Shown here: positions 20,658 through 33,208 of the stretch, one piece after another
Numbering within the stretch: position 1 is the stretch's first letter
Layout of the letters: each line of letters opens with the position of its first letter
NCBI GenBank assembly: GCA_949987565.1
Contig: OX465114.1
Location: 124,001-188,000, forward strand
DNA length: 64,000 nucleotides
Direction of reading: 5' to 3'
From: Luidia sarsii
Lineage: Eukaryota > Echinodermata > Asteroidea > Paxillosida > Luidiidae
The notes under the pieces: generated by a model
The model's input: the letters and a program-made list of their open reading frames with translations, nothing else
Told to the model about the DNA's origin: nothing
Database searches by the model: none
Program-made: the position numbers and the translations under genes

Positions 20658-21354
20658 GCTTGCCAACGCGTTGAGTTTGTTCTTCGTCTATTTAGCAGTT
20701 AGTGCTTGCCTAACGCGTTGAGTTTGTTCTTCATCTATTTAGCAGTTAGTGCTTGCCCAACGCGTTGAGTTTGTTCTTCATCTATTTAGTAGTTAGTGCT
20801 TGCCCAACGCGTTGAGTTTGTTCTTCATCTATTTAGCAGTTAGTGCTTGCCTAACGCGTTGAGTTTTTTCTTCATCTATTCAGTAGTTAGTGCTTGCCCA
20901 ACGCGTTGAGTTTCTTCTTCATCTATTTAGCAGTTAGTGCTTGCCCAACGCGTTGAGTTTGTTCTTCATCTATTTAGTAGTTAGTGCTTGCCCAACGCGT
21001 TGAGTTTGTTCTTCATCTATTTAGCAGTTAGTGCTTGCCGAACGCGTTGAGTTTGTTCTTCATCTATTTAGCAGTTAGTGCTTGCCCAACGCGTTGAGTT
21101 TGTTCTTCATCTATTTCTGTTAGTGCTTGCCTAACGCGTTGAGTTTTTTCTTCATCTATTTAGTAGTTAGTGCTTGCCCAATGCCTTGAGTTTGTTCTTC
21201 ATCTATTTAGCTGTTAGTGCTTGCCCAATGCGTTGAGTTTGTTCTTCATCTATTTAGTAGTTAGTGCTTGCCTAACGCGTTGAGTTTGTTCTTCATCTAT
21301 TTAGCAGTTAGTGCTTGCCCAACGCGTTGAGTTTGTTCTTCGTCTATTTAGCAG

Positions 21355-21696
21355 TTTATAGACCTTTACCTGTGCAGTGCTTCTTCACGGCTATAATCTT
21401 GCAGGCAGAAAAGTGACTGTGCTTATTTTATCCATGTTACCTTGCAGATCTTTTGACCGTGAACATGGAGAAGAGCCTTCCCTAAATCCACTGATAATTT
21501 GGCACCGTCTACGATGAGCGCATCCTGCCATTCATCTGCAACGAGGTCAGTGTCCAAGGTCAACTCACTTGTGGCCAGAATTGACCTCTTGGGTTTTGAG
21601 TGTGGCTATAAGCCAGGCACTCCATGCATGACGTCAAGTCCCAACGTATTCAGTTACACAGTGTAGCTCTTCGTCTATTTGGCAATAGTCTATCCT
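21355..21696 (+). repeat. 342-bp cassette C16 (divergent class)
   Basis: Same linked changes as C14, 2562 bp upstream. The following 1322-bp spacer is longer than that after C14 by 141 bp, exactly three units. Confidence 0.93.
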
Positions 21697-23018
21697 GGTT
21701 GCCAACACGTTGAGTTTGTTCTTCGTCTATTTAGCAGTTAGTGCTTGCCTAACGCGTTGAGTTTGTTCTTCATCTATTTAGCAGTTAGTGCTTGCCTAAC
21801 GCGTTGAGTTTGTTCTTCATCTATTTAGCAGTTAGTGCTTGCCTAACGCGTTGAGTTTTTTCTTCATCTATTTAGTATTTAGTGCTTGCCCAACGCGTTG
21901 AGTTTGTTCTTCATCTATTTAGTAGTTAGTGCTTGCCTAACGCGTTGAGTTCGTTCTTCATCTATTTAGTATTTATTGCTTGCCCAACGCGTTGAGTTTG
22001 TTCTTCATCTATTTAGCAGTTAGTGCTTGCCCAATGCGTTGAGTTTGTTCTTCATCTATGTAGCAGTTAGTGCTTGCGCAACGCGTTGAGTTTGTTCTTC
22101 ATCTATTTAGCAGTTAGTGCTTGCCCAACGCGTTGAGTTTGTTCTTCATCTATTTAGCAGTTAGTGCTTGCCCAACGCGTTGAGTTTGTTCTTCGTCTAT
22201 TTAGTAGTAAGTGCTTGCCCAATGCGTTGAGTTTGTTCTTCATCTATTAAGCAGTTAGTGCTTGCCTAACGCGTTGAGTTTTTTCTTCATCTATTTAGTA
22301 GTTAGTGCTTGCCCAACGCGTTGAGTTTGTTCTTCATCTATTTAGCAGTTAGTGCTTGCCTAACGCGTTGAGTTTTTTCTTCATCTATTTAGTAGTTAGT
22401 GCTTGCCCAACGCGTTGAGTTTGTTCTTCATCTATTTAGCAGTTAGTGCTTGCCCAATGCGTTGAGTTTGTTCTTCATCTATTTAGCAGTTAGTGCTTGC
22501 CTAACGCGTTGAGTTTTTTCTTCATCTATTCAGTAGTTAGTACTTGCCCAACGCGTTGAGTTTGTTCTTCATCTTTTTAGCAGTTAGTGCTTGCCCAACG
22601 CGTTGAGTTTGTTCTGCATCTATTTAGTAGTTAGTGCTTGCCGAAGGCGTTGAGTTTGTTCTTCATCTACATGTACATGTATTTAGCAGTTAGTGCTTGC
22701 CTAACGAGTTGAGTTTGTTCTTCATCTAATTAGCAGTTAGTGCTTGCCCAACGCGTTGAGTTTGTTCTTCATCTATTTAGCAGTTAGTGCTTGCCTAACG
22801 CGTTGAGTTTTTTCTTCATCTATTTAGTGGTTAGTGCTTGCCCAACGCGTTGAGTTTGTTCTTCATCTATTTAGCAGTTAGTGCATGCCCAATGCGTTGA
22901 GTTTGTTCTTCATCTATTTAGTAGTTAGTGCTTGCCCAACGCGTTGAGTTTGTTCTTCATCTATTTAGCAGTTAGTGCTTGCCCAACGCGTTGAGTTTGT
23001 TCTTCGTCTATTTAGCAG

Positions 23019-23360
23019 TTTATAGACCTTTACATGTGCAGTGCTTCTTCTCGGCTATAATCTTGCAGGCAGAAAAGTGACTGTGCTTATTTTATCCCTG
23101 TTACCTCGCAGATCTTTTGACCGTGAACATGGAGACGAGCCTTCCCTAAATCCACTGACATTTTGGCACCGACTACGATGAGCGCATCCTGCCATCCATC
23201 TGCAACGAGGTCAGTGTCCAAGGTCAACTCACTAGTGGCCAGAATTGACCTCTTGGGTTTTGAGTTTGGCTATAAGCCAGGCACTCCATGCATGAAGTCA
23301 AGTTCCAACGTATTCAGTTACACAGGGTAGCTCTTCGTCTATTTGGCAATAGTCTATCCT
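23019..23360 (+). repeat. 342-bp cassette C17
   Basis: TCTCGG, GAGTTTGGC and AAGTTCC; counterpart of C7, 10242 bp away. 605 bp of units follow. Confidence 0.93.
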
Positions 23361-23965
23361 GCTTGCCAACGCGTTGAGTTTGTTCTTCGTCTATTTAGCA
23401 GTTAGTGCTTGCCTAACGCGTTGAGTTTGTTCTTCATCTATTTAGCAGTTAGTGCTTGCCCAACACGTTGAGTTTGTTCTTCATCTATTTAGCAGTTAGT
23501 GCTTGCCCAACACGTTGAGTTTGTTCTTCATCTATTTAGCAGTTAGTGCTTGCCCAATGCGTTGAGTTTGTTCTTCATCTATTTAGCAGTTAGTGCTTGC
23601 CTAACGCGTTGAGTTTGTTCTTCATCTATTTAGCAGTTAGTGCTTGCCCAACGCGTTGAGTTTGTTCTTCATCTATTTAGTAGTTAGTGCTTGCCTAACG
23701 CGTTGAGTTCGTTCTTCATCTATTTAGTATTTAGTGCTTGCCCAACGCGTTGAGTTTGTTCTTCATCTATTTAGCAGTTAGTGCTTGCCCAACACGTTGA
23801 GTTTGTTCTTCATCTATTTAGCAGTTAGTGCTTGCCCAATGCGTTGAGTTTGTTCTTCATCTATTTAGTAGTTAGTGCTTGCCCAACGCGTTGAGTTTGT
23901 TCTTCATCTATTTAGCAGTTAGTGCTTGCCCAACGCGTTGAGTTTGTTCTTCGTCTATTTAGCAG

Positions 23966-24307
23966 TTTATAGACCTTTACATGTGCAGTGCTTCTTCTCG
24001 GCTATAATCTTGCAGGCAGAAAAGTGACTGTGCTTATTTTATCCCTGTTACCTCGCAGATCTTTTGACCGTGAACATGGAGACGAGCCTTCCCTAAATCC
24101 ACTGACATTTTGGCACCGACTACGATGAGCGCATCCTGCCATCCATCTGCAACGAGGTCAGTGTCCAAGGTCAACTCACTAGTGGCCAGAATTGACCTCT
24201 TGGGTTTTGAGTGTGGCTATAAGCCAGGCACTCCATGCATGAAGTCAAGTTCCAACGTATTCAGTTACACAGGGTAGCTCTTCGTCTCTTTGGCAATAGT
24301 CTATCCT
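23966..24307 (+). repeat. 342-bp cassette C18
   Basis: Counterpart of C8 with a private GTCTCTTTGG near its end. 182 bp of units follow. Confidence 0.93.
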
Positions 24308-24489
24308 GCTTGCCAACGCGTTGAGTTTGTTCTTCGTCTATTTAGCAGTTAGTGCTTGCCTAACGCGTTGAGTTTGTTCTTCATCTATTTAGCAGTTAGT
24401 GCTTGCCCAACACGTTGAGTTTGTTCTTCATCTATTTAGCAGTTAGTGCTTGCCCAACGCGTTGAGTTTGTTCTTCGTCTATTTAGCAG

Positions 24490-24831
24490 TTTATAGACCT
24501 TTACATGTGCAGTGCTTCTTCACGGCTATAATCTTGCAGGCAGAAAAGTGACTGTGCTTATTTTATCCCTGTTACCTCGCAGATCTCTTGACCGTGAACA
24601 TGGAGACGAGCCTTCCCTAAATCCACTGACATTTTGGCACCGACTACGATGAGCGCATCCTGCCATCCATCTGCAACGAGGTCAGTGTCCAAGGTCAACT
24701 CACTAGTGGCCAGAATTGACCTCTTGGGTTTTGAGTGTGGCTATAAGCCAGGCACTCCATGCATGAAGTCAAGTCCCAACGTATTCAGTTACACAGGGTA
24801 GCTCTTCGTCTATTTGGCAATAGTCTATCCT
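24490..24831 (+). repeat. 342-bp cassette C19
   Basis: Takes the place of both C9 and C10 in the second 10-kb copy and carries a private GATCTCTTGACC. 464 bp of units follow. Confidence 0.93.
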
Positions 24832-25295
24832 GCTTGCCAACGCGTTGAGTTTGTTCTTCGTCTATTTAGCAGTTAGTGCTTGCCTAACGCGTTGAGTTTG
24901 TTCTTCATCTATTTAGCAGTTAGTGCTTGCCCAACACGTTGAGTTTGTTCTTCATCTATTTAGCAGTTAGTGCTTGCCCAATGCGTTGAGTTTGTTCTTC
25001 ATCTATTTAGTAGTTAGTGCTTGCCCAACGCGTTGAGTTTGTTCTTCATCTATTTAGCAGTTAGTGCTTGCCCAACGCGTTGAGTTTGTTCTTCGTCTAT
25101 TTAGCAGTTAGTGCTTGCCCAATGCGTTGAGTTTGTTCTTCATCTATTTAGCAGTTAGTGCATGCCCAATGCGTTGAGTTTGTTCTTCATCTATTTAGTA
25201 GTTAGTGCTTGCCCAACGCGTTGAGTTTGTTCTTCATCTATTTAGCAGTTAGTGCTTGCACAACGCGTTGAGTTTGTTCTTCGTCTATTTAGCAG

Positions 25296-25637
25296 TTTAT
25301 AGACCTTTACATGTGCAGTGCTTCTTCACGGCTATAATCTTGCAGGCAGAAAAGTGACTGTGCTTATTTTATCCCTGTTACCTCGCAGATCTTTTGACCG
25401 TTAACATGGAGACGAGCCTTCCCTAAATCCACTGACATTTTGGCACCGACTACGATGAGCGCATCCTGCCATCCATATGCAACGAGGTCAGTGTCCAAGG
25501 TCAACTCACTAGTGGCCAGAATTGACCTCTTGGGTTTTGAGTGTGGCTATAAGCCAGGCACTCCATGCATGAAGTCAAGTCCCAACGTATTCAGTTACAC
25601 AGTGTAGCTCTTCGTCTATTTGGCAATAGTCTATCCT
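25296..25637 (+). repeat. 342-bp cassette C20
   Basis: Counterpart of C11 (CCATATGC, CAGTGTAG) with a private CCGTTAACATGG. 1120 bp of units follow. Confidence 0.93.
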
Positions 25638-26757
25638 GCTTGCCAACGCGTTGAGTTTGTTCTTCGTCTATTTAGCAGTTAGTGCTTGCCTAACGCGTTG
25701 AGTTTGTTCTTCATCTATTTAGTATTTAGTGCTTGCCCAACGTGTTGAGTTTGTTCTTCATCTATTTAGCAGTTAGTGCTTGCCTAACGCGTTGAGTTTG
25801 TTCTTCATCTATTTAGTATTTAGTGCTTGCCCAACGTGTTGAGTTCGTTCTTCATCTATTTAGCAGTTAGTGCTTGCCTAACGCGTTGAGTTTGTTCTTC
25901 ATCTATTTAGCAGTTAGTGCTTGCCCAACGCGTTGAGTTTGTTCTTCATCTATTTAGTAGTTAGTGCTTGCCTAACGCGTTGAGTTCGTTCTTCATCTAT
26001 TTAGTATTTAGTGCTTGCCCAACGCGTTGAGTTTGTTCTTCATCTATTTAGCAGTTAGTGCTTGCCCAATGCGTTGAGTTTGTTCTTCATCTATGTAGCA
26101 GTTAGTGCTTGCCCAACGCGTTGAGTTTGTTCTTCATCTATTTAGCAGTTAGTGTTTGCCCAACGCGTTGAGTTTGTTCATCATCTATTTAGCAGTTAGT
26201 GCTTGCCCAACGCGTTGAGTTTGTTCTTCGTCTATTTAGTAGTAAGTGCTTGCCCAATGCCTTGAGTTTGTTCTTTATCTATTTAGCAGTTAGTGCTTGC
26301 CTAACGCGTTGAGTTTTTTCTTCATCTATTTAGTAGTTAGTGCTTGCCTAACGCGTTGAGTTTGTTCTTCATCTATTTAGCAGTTAGTGCTTGCCCAACG
26401 CGTTGAGTTTGTTCTTCATCTATTTAGCAGTTAGTGCTTGCCGAACGCGTTGAGTTTGTTCTTCATCTATTTAGCAGTTAGTGCTTGCCCAACGCGTTGA
26501 GTTTGTTCTTCATCTATTTCAGTTAGTGCTTGCCTAACGCGTTGAGTTTTTTCTTCATCTATTTAGTAGTTAGTGCTTGCCCAATGCGTTGAGTTTGTTC
26601 TTCATCTATTTAACTGTTAGTGCTTGCCCAATGCGTTGAGTTTGTTCTTCATCTATTTAGTAGTTAGTGCTTGCCCAACGCGTTGAGTTTGTTCTTCATC
26701 TATTTAGCAGTTAGTGCTTGCCCAACGCGTTGAGTTTGTTCTTCGTCTATTTAGCAG

Positions 26758-27099
26758 TTTATAGACCTTTACCTGTGCAGTGCTTCTTCACGGCTATAAT
26801 CTTGCAGGCAGAAAAGTGACTGTTCTTATTTTATCCATGTTACCTTGCAGATCTTTTGACCGTAAACATGGAGACGAGCCTTCCCTAAATCCACTGACAA
26901 TTTGGCACCGTCTACGATGAGCGCATCCTGCCATTCATCTGCAACGAGGTCAGTGTCCAAGGTCAACTCACTAGTGGCCAGAATTGACCTCTTGGGTTTT
27001 GAGTGTGGCTATAAGCCAGGCACTCCATGCATGACGTCAAGTCCCAACGTATTCAGTTACACAGTGTAGCTCTTCGTCTATTTGGCAATAGTCTATCCT
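26758..27099 (+). repeat. 342-bp cassette C21 (intermediate class)
   Basis: Has part of the divergent set (ACCTGTGC, CCATGTTACCTTGC, CCGTCTACG, CCATTCATC, GACGTCAAG) but keeps GAGACGAGCC, CACTAGTGG and CTGCTTGCC, and shows GACAATTTGG. It looks like an intermediate between the common class and C14/C16/C24, or a recombinant. 699 bp of units follow. Confidence 0.93.
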
Positions 27100-27798
27100 G
27101 CTTGCCAACACGTTGAGTTTGTTCTTCGTCTATTTAGCAGTTAGTGCTTGTCTAACGCGTTGAGTTTGTTCTTCATCTATTTAGCAGTTAGTGCTTGCCC
27201 AACGCGTTGAGTTTGTTCTTCATCTATTTAGCAGTTAGTGCTTGCCCAACGCGTTGAGTTTGTTCTTCGTCTATTTAGTAGTTAGTCCTTGCCCAACGCG
27301 TTGAGTTTGTTCTTCATCTATTTAGCAGTTAGTGCTTGCCTAACGCGTTGAGTTTTTTCTTCATCTATTCAGTAGTTAGTGCTTGCCCAACGTGTTGAGT
27401 TTGTTCTTCATCTATTTAGCAGTTAGTGCTTGCCTAACGCGTTGAGTTTGTTCTTCATCTTTTTAGCAGTTAGTGCTTGCCCAAGGCGTTGAGTTTGTTC
27501 TTCATCTATTTAGCAGTTAGTGCTTGCCTAAGGCGTTGAGTTTGTTCTTCATGTATTTAGCAGTTAGTGCTTGCCTAACGCGTTGAGTTTTTTCTTCATC
27601 TATTTAGTAGTTAGTGCTTGCCCAACGCGTTGAGTTTGTTCTTCATCTATTTAGCAGTTAGTGCTTGCCCAATGCGTTGAGTTTGTTCTTCATCTATTTA
27701 GTAGTTAGTGCTTGCCCAACGCGTTGAGTTTGTTCTTCATCTATTTAGCAGTTAGTGCTTGCCCAATGCGTTGAGTTTGTTCTTCGTCTATTTAGCTG

Positions 27799-28140
27799 TT
27801 TATAGACCTTTACATGTGCAGTGCTTCTTCACGGCTATAATCTTGCAGGCAGAAAAGTGACTGTGCTTATTTTATCCCTGTTACCTCGCAGATCTTTTGA
27901 CCGTGAACATGGAGACGAGCCTTCCCTAAATCCACTGACATTTTGGCACCGACTACGATGAGCGCATCCTGCCATCCATCTGCAACGAGGTCAGTGTCCA
28001 AGGTCAACTCACTAGTGGCCAGAATTGACCTCTTGGGTTTTGAGTGTGGCTATAAACCAGGCACTCCATGCATGAAGTCAAGTCCCAACGTATTCAGTTA
28101 CACAGGGTAGCTCTTCGTCTATTTGGCAATAGTCTATCCT
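27799..28140 (+). repeat. 342-bp cassette C22
   Basis: GCTGTT-entered copy matching C12, 10663 bp away. A private CTATAAACCAGG breaks one pair of the TGGCT/AGCCA stem. 276 bp of units follow. Confidence 0.93.
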
Positions 28141-28416
28141 GCTTGCCAACGCGTTGAGTTTGTTCTTCGTCTATTTAGCAGTTAGTGCTTGCCTAACGCG
28201 TTGAGTTTTTTCTTCATCTATTTAGTAGTTAGTGCTTGCCCGATGTGTTGAGTTTGTTCTTCATCTATTTAGCTGTTAGTGCTTGCCCAATGCGTTGAGT
28301 TTGTTCTTCATCTATTTAGTAGTTAGTTCTTGCCCAACGCGTTGAGTTTGTTCTTCATCTATTTAGCAGTTAGTGCCTCCCCAACGCGTTGAGTTTGTTC
28401 TTCGTCTATTTAGCAG

Positions 28417-28758
28417 TTTATAGACCTTTACATGTGCAGTGCTTCTTCACGGCTATAATCTTGCAGGCAGAAAAGTGACTGTGCTTATTTTATCCCTGTT
28501 ACCTCGCAGATCTTTTGACCGTGAACATGGAGACGAGCCTTCCCTAAATCCACTGACATTTTGGCACCGACTACGATGAGCGCATCTTGCCATCCATCTG
28601 CAACGAGGTCAGTGTCCAAGGTCAACTCACTAGTGGCCAGAATTGACCTCTTGGGTTTTGAGTGTGGCTATAAGCCAGGCACTCCATGCATGAAGTCAAG
28701 TCCCAACGTATTCAGTTACACAGTGTAGCTCTTCGTCTATTTGGCAATAGTCTATCCT
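28417..28758 (+). repeat. 342-bp cassette C23
   Basis: Shares GCATCTTGCC with C13. 697 bp of units follow. Confidence 0.93.
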
Positions 28759-29455
28759 GCTTGCCAACGCGTTGAGTTTGTTCTTCGTCTATTTAGCAGT
28801 TAGTGCTTGCCTAACGCGTTGAGTTTGTTCTTCATCTATTTAGCAGTTAGTGCTTGCCCAACGCGTTGAGTTTGTTCTTCATCTATTTAGTAGTTAGTGC
28901 TTGCCCAACGCGTTGAGTTTGTTCTTCATCTATTTAGCAGTTAGTGCTTGCCTAACGCGTTGAGTTTTTTCTTCATCTATTCAGTAGTTAGTGCTTGCCC
29001 AACGCGTTGAGTTTCTTCTTCATCTATTTAGCAGTTAGTGCTTGCCCAACGCGTTGAGTTTGTTCTTCATCTATTTAGTAGTTAGTGCTTGCCCAACGCG
29101 TTGAGTTTGTTCTTCATCTATTTAGCAGTTAGTGCTTGCCGAACGCGTTGAGTTTGTTCTTCATCTATTTAGCAGTTAGTGCTTGCCCAACGCGTTGAGT
29201 TTGTTCTTCATCTATTTCTGTTAGTGCTTGCCTAACGCGTTGAGTTTTTTCTTCATCTATTTAGTAGTTAGTGCTTGCCCAATGCCTTGAGTTTGTTCTT
29301 CATCTATTTAGCTGTTAGTGCTTGCCCAATGCGTTGAGTTTGTTCTTCATCTATTTAGTAGTTAGTGCTTGCCCAACGCGTTGAGTTTGTTCTTCATCTA
29401 TTTAGCAGTTAGTGCTTGCCCAACGCGTTGAGTTTGTTCTTCGTCTATTTAGCAG

Positions 29456-29797
29456 TTTATAGACCTTTACCTGTGCAGTGCTTCTTCACGGCTATAATCT
29501 TGCAGGCAGAAAAGTGACTGTGCTTATTTTATCCATGTTACCTTGCAGATCTTTTGACCGTGAACATGGAGAAGAGCCTTCCCTAAATCCACTGATAATT
29601 TGGCACCGTCTACGATGAGCGCATCCTGCCATTCATCTGCAATGAGGTCAGTGTCCAAGGTCAACTCACTTGTGGCCAGAATTGACCTCTTGGGTTTTGA
29701 GTGTGGCTATAAGCCAGGCACTCCATGCATGACGTCAAGTCCCAACGTATTCAGTTACACAGTGTAGCTCTTCGTCTATTTGGCAATAGTCTATCCT
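29456..29797 (+). repeat. 342-bp cassette C24 (divergent class)
   Basis: Same linked set as C14 plus a private CAATGAGGTC. 511 bp of units follow. Confidence 0.93.
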
Positions 29798-30308
29798 GGT
29801 TGCCAACACGTTGAGTTTGTTCTTCGTCTATTTAGCAGTTAGTGCTTGCCTAACGCGTTGAGTTTGTTCTTCATCTATTTAGTATTTAGTGCTTGCCCAA
29901 CGTGTTGAGTTTGTTCTTCATCTATTTAGCAGTTAGTGCTTGCCTAATGCGTTGAGTTTGTTCTTCATCTATTTAGTATTTAGTGCTTGCCCAACGTGTT
30001 GAGTTTGTTCTTCATCTATTTAGTAGTTAGTGCTTGCCTAACGCGTTGAGTTCGTTCTTCATCTATTTAGTATTTAGTGCTTGCCCAACGCGTTGAGTTT
30101 GTTCTTCATCTATTTAGCAGTTAGTGCTTGCCCAACACGTTGAGTTTGTTCTTCATCTATTTAGCAGTTAGTGCTTGCCCAATGCGTTGAGTTTGTTCTT
30201 CATCTATTTAGTAGTTAGTGCTTGCCCAACGCGTTGAGTTTGTTCTTCATCTATTTAGCAGTTAGTGCTTGCCCAACGCGTTGAGTTTGTTCTTCGTCTA
30301 TTTAGCAG

Positions 30309-30650
30309 TTTATAGACCTTTACATGTGCAGTGCTTCTTCTCGGCTATAATCTTGCAGGTAGAAAAGTGACTGTGCTTATTTTATCCCTGTTACCTCGCA
30401 GATCTTTTGACCGTGAACATGGAGACGAGCCTTCCCTAAATCCACTGACATTTTGGCACCGACTACGATGAGCGCATCCTGCCATCCATCTGCAACGAGG
30501 TCAGTGTCCAAGGTCAACTCACTAGTGGCCAGAATTGACCTCTTGGGTTTTGAGTGTGGCTATAAGCCAGGCACTCCATGCATGAAGTCAAGTTCCAACG
30601 TATTCAGTTACACAGGGTAGCTCTTCGTCTATTTGGCAATAGTCTATCCT
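30309..30650 (+). repeat. 342-bp cassette C25
   Basis: TCTCGG class with AAGTTCC and a private CAGGTAGAAAAG; occupies the same relative place as C8/C18. 182 bp of units follow. Confidence 0.93.
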
Positions 30651-30832
30651 GCTTGCCAACGCGTTGAGTTTGTTCTTCGTCTATTTAGCAGTTAGTGCTT
30701 GCCTAACGCGTTGAGTTTGTTCTTCATCTATTTAGCAGTTAGTGCTTGCCCAACACGTTGAGTTTGTTCTTCATCTATTTAGCAGTTAGTGTTTGCCCAA
30801 CGCGTTGAGTTTGTTCTTCGTCTATTTAGCAG

Positions 30833-31174
30833 TTTATAGACCTTTACATGTGCAGTGCTTCTTCACGGCTATAATCTTGCAGGCAGAAAAGTGACTGTGC
30901 TTATTTTATCCCTGTTACCTCGCAGATCTTTTGACCGTGAACATGGAGACGAGCCTTCCCTAAATCCACTGACATTTTGGCACCGACTACGATGAGCGCA
31001 TCCTGCCATCCATCTGCAACGAGGTCAGTGTCCAAGGTCAACTCACTAGTGGCCAGAATTGACCTTTTGGGTTTTGAGTGTGGCTATAAGCCAGGCACTC
31101 CATGCATGAAGTCAAGTCCCAACGTATTCAGTTACACAGGGTAGCTCTTCGTCTATTTGGCAATAGTCTATCCT
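30833..31174 (+). repeat. 342-bp cassette C26
   Basis: GACCTTTTGGG marker as in C9/C10. 1692 bp of units follow, the start of the region of long spacers. Confidence 0.93.
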
Positions 31175-32866
31175 GCTTGCCAACGCGTTGAGTTTGTTCT
31201 TCGTCTATTTAGCAGTTAGTGCTTGCCTAACGCGTTGAGTTTGTTCTTCATCTATTTAGCAGTTAGTGCTTGCCCAACACGTTGAGTTTGTTCTTCATCT
31301 ATTTAGCAGTTAGTGCTTGCCCAATGCGTTGAGTTTGTTCTTCATCTATTTAGTAGTTAGTGCTTGCCCAACGCGTTGAGTTTGTTCTTCATCTATTTAG
31401 CAGTTAGTGCTTGCCCAACGCGTTGAGTTTGTTCTTCGTCTATTTAGCAGTTAGTGCTTGCCCAATGCGTTGAGTTTGTTCTTCATCTATTTAGCAGTTA
31501 GTGCTTGCCTAACGCGTTGAGTTTTTTCTTCATCTATTCAGTAGTTAGTGCTTGCCCAACGCGTTGAGTTTGTTCTTCATCTATTTAGCAGTTAGTGCTT
31601 GCCGAACGCGTTGAGTTTGTTCTGCATCTATTTAGTAGTTAGTGCTTGCCCAACGCGTTGAGTTTGTTTTTCATCTATTTAGCAGTTAGTGCTTGCCTAA
31701 GGCGTTGAGTTTGTTCTTCATGTATTTAGCAGTAAGTGCTTGCCCAACGCGTTGAGTTTGTTCTTCGTCTATTTAGTAGTAAGTGCTTGCCCAATGCGTT
31801 GAGTTTGTTCTTCATCTATTTAGCAGTTAGTGCTTGCCTAACGCGTTGAGTTTTTTCTTCATCTATTTAGTAGTTAGTGCTTGCCCAACGCGTTGCGTTT
31901 GTTCTTCATCTATTTAGCAGTTAGTGCTTGCCCAATGCGTTGAGTTTGTTCTTCATCTATTTAGCAGTTAGTGCTTGCCCAACGCGTTGAGTTTGTTCTT
32001 CGTCTATTTAGCAGTTAGTGCTTGCCTAACGCGTTGAGTTTGTTCTTCATCTATTTAGCAGTTAGTGCTTGCCCAACGCGTTGAGTTTGTTCTTCATCTA
32101 TTTAGTAGTTAGTGCTTGCCCAACGCGTTGAGTTTGTTCTTCATCTAATTAGCAGTTAGTGCTTGCCTAACGCGTTGAGTTTGTTCTTCATCTATTTAGT
32201 AGTTAGTGCTTGCCCAACGCGTTGAGTTTGTTCTTCATCTACATGTATTTAGCAGTTAGTGCTTGCCTAACGCGTTGAGTTTTTTCTTCATCTATTTAGC
32301 AGTAAGTGCTTGCCTAACGAGTTGAGTTTGTTCTTCATCTAATTAGCAGTTAGTGCTTGCCCAATGCGTTGAGTTTGTTCTTCATCTATTTAGCAGTTAG
32401 TGCTTGCCTAACGCGTTGAGTTTTTTCTTCATCTATTCAGTAGTTAGTGCTTGCCCAACGCGTTGAGTTTGTTCTTCATCTATTTAGCAGTTAGTGCTTG
32501 CCCAACGCGTTGAGTTTGTTCTGCATCTATTTAGTAGTTAGTGCTTGCCCAACGCGTTGAGCTTGTTCTTCATCTATTTAGCAGTTAGTGCTTGCCTAAG
32601 GCGTTGAGTTTGTTCTTCATGTATTTAGCAGTTAGTGCTTGCCCAACGCGTTGAGTTTGTTCTTCGTCTATTTAGTAGTAAGTGCTTGCCCAATGCGTTG
32701 AGTTTGTTCTTCATCTATTTAGCAGTTAGTGCTTGCCCAATGCGTTGAGTTTGTTCTTCATCTATTTAGTAGTTAGTGCTTGCCCAACGCGTTGAGTTTG
32801 TTCTTCATCTATTTAGCAGTTAGTGCTTGCCCAATGCGTTGAGTTTGTTCTTTGTCTATTTAGCTG

Positions 32867-33208
32867 TTTATAGACCTTTACATGTGCAGTGCTTCTTCAC
32901 GGCTATAATCTTGCAGGCAGAAAAGTGACTGTGCTTATTTTATCCCTGTTACCTCGCAGATCTTTTGACCGTGAACATGGAGACGAGCCTTCCCTAAATC
33001 CACTGACATTTTGGCACCGACTACGATGAGCGCATCCTGCCATCTATCTGCAAGGAGGTCAGTGTCCAAGGTCAACTCACTAGTGGCCAGAATTGACCTC
33101 TTGGGTTTTGAGTGTGGCTATAAGCCAGGCACTCCAAGCATGAAGTCAAGTCCCAACGTATTCAGTTACACAGGGTAGCTCTTCGTCTATTTGGCAATTG
33201 TCTATCCT
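32867..33208 (+). repeat. 342-bp cassette C27
   Basis: Carries CCATCTATCTGCAAGGAGG, GCAATTGTC and a private ACTCCAAGCATG. Entered through TTTGTCTATTTAGCTGTT. 1739 bp of units follow. Confidence 0.93.

Larger units (their letters stand above)
18096..23360 (+). repeat. 2562-bp tandem segmental duplication (around C14 and C16)
   Basis: The 697-bp spacer before C14, C14 itself and the following units recur 2562 bp later before and after C16, with matching odd units such as GAGTTTCTTCTTC and CCTTGAG. The copies differ by a three-unit (141 bp) expansion before C17. Confidence 0.85.
12777..29797 (+). repeat. About 10-kb higher-order repeat, left half of the array
   Basis: C7, C8 and C9 recur as C17, C18 and C19 at an offset of 10242 bp; C11 recurs as C20 at 9718 bp (one 524-bp cassette block fewer). 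C12, C13 and C14 recur as C22, C23 and C24 at exactly 10663 bp, with the same private markers (for example GCATCTTGCC in C13/C23). C21 has no counterpart in the first copy. Confidence 0.8.
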
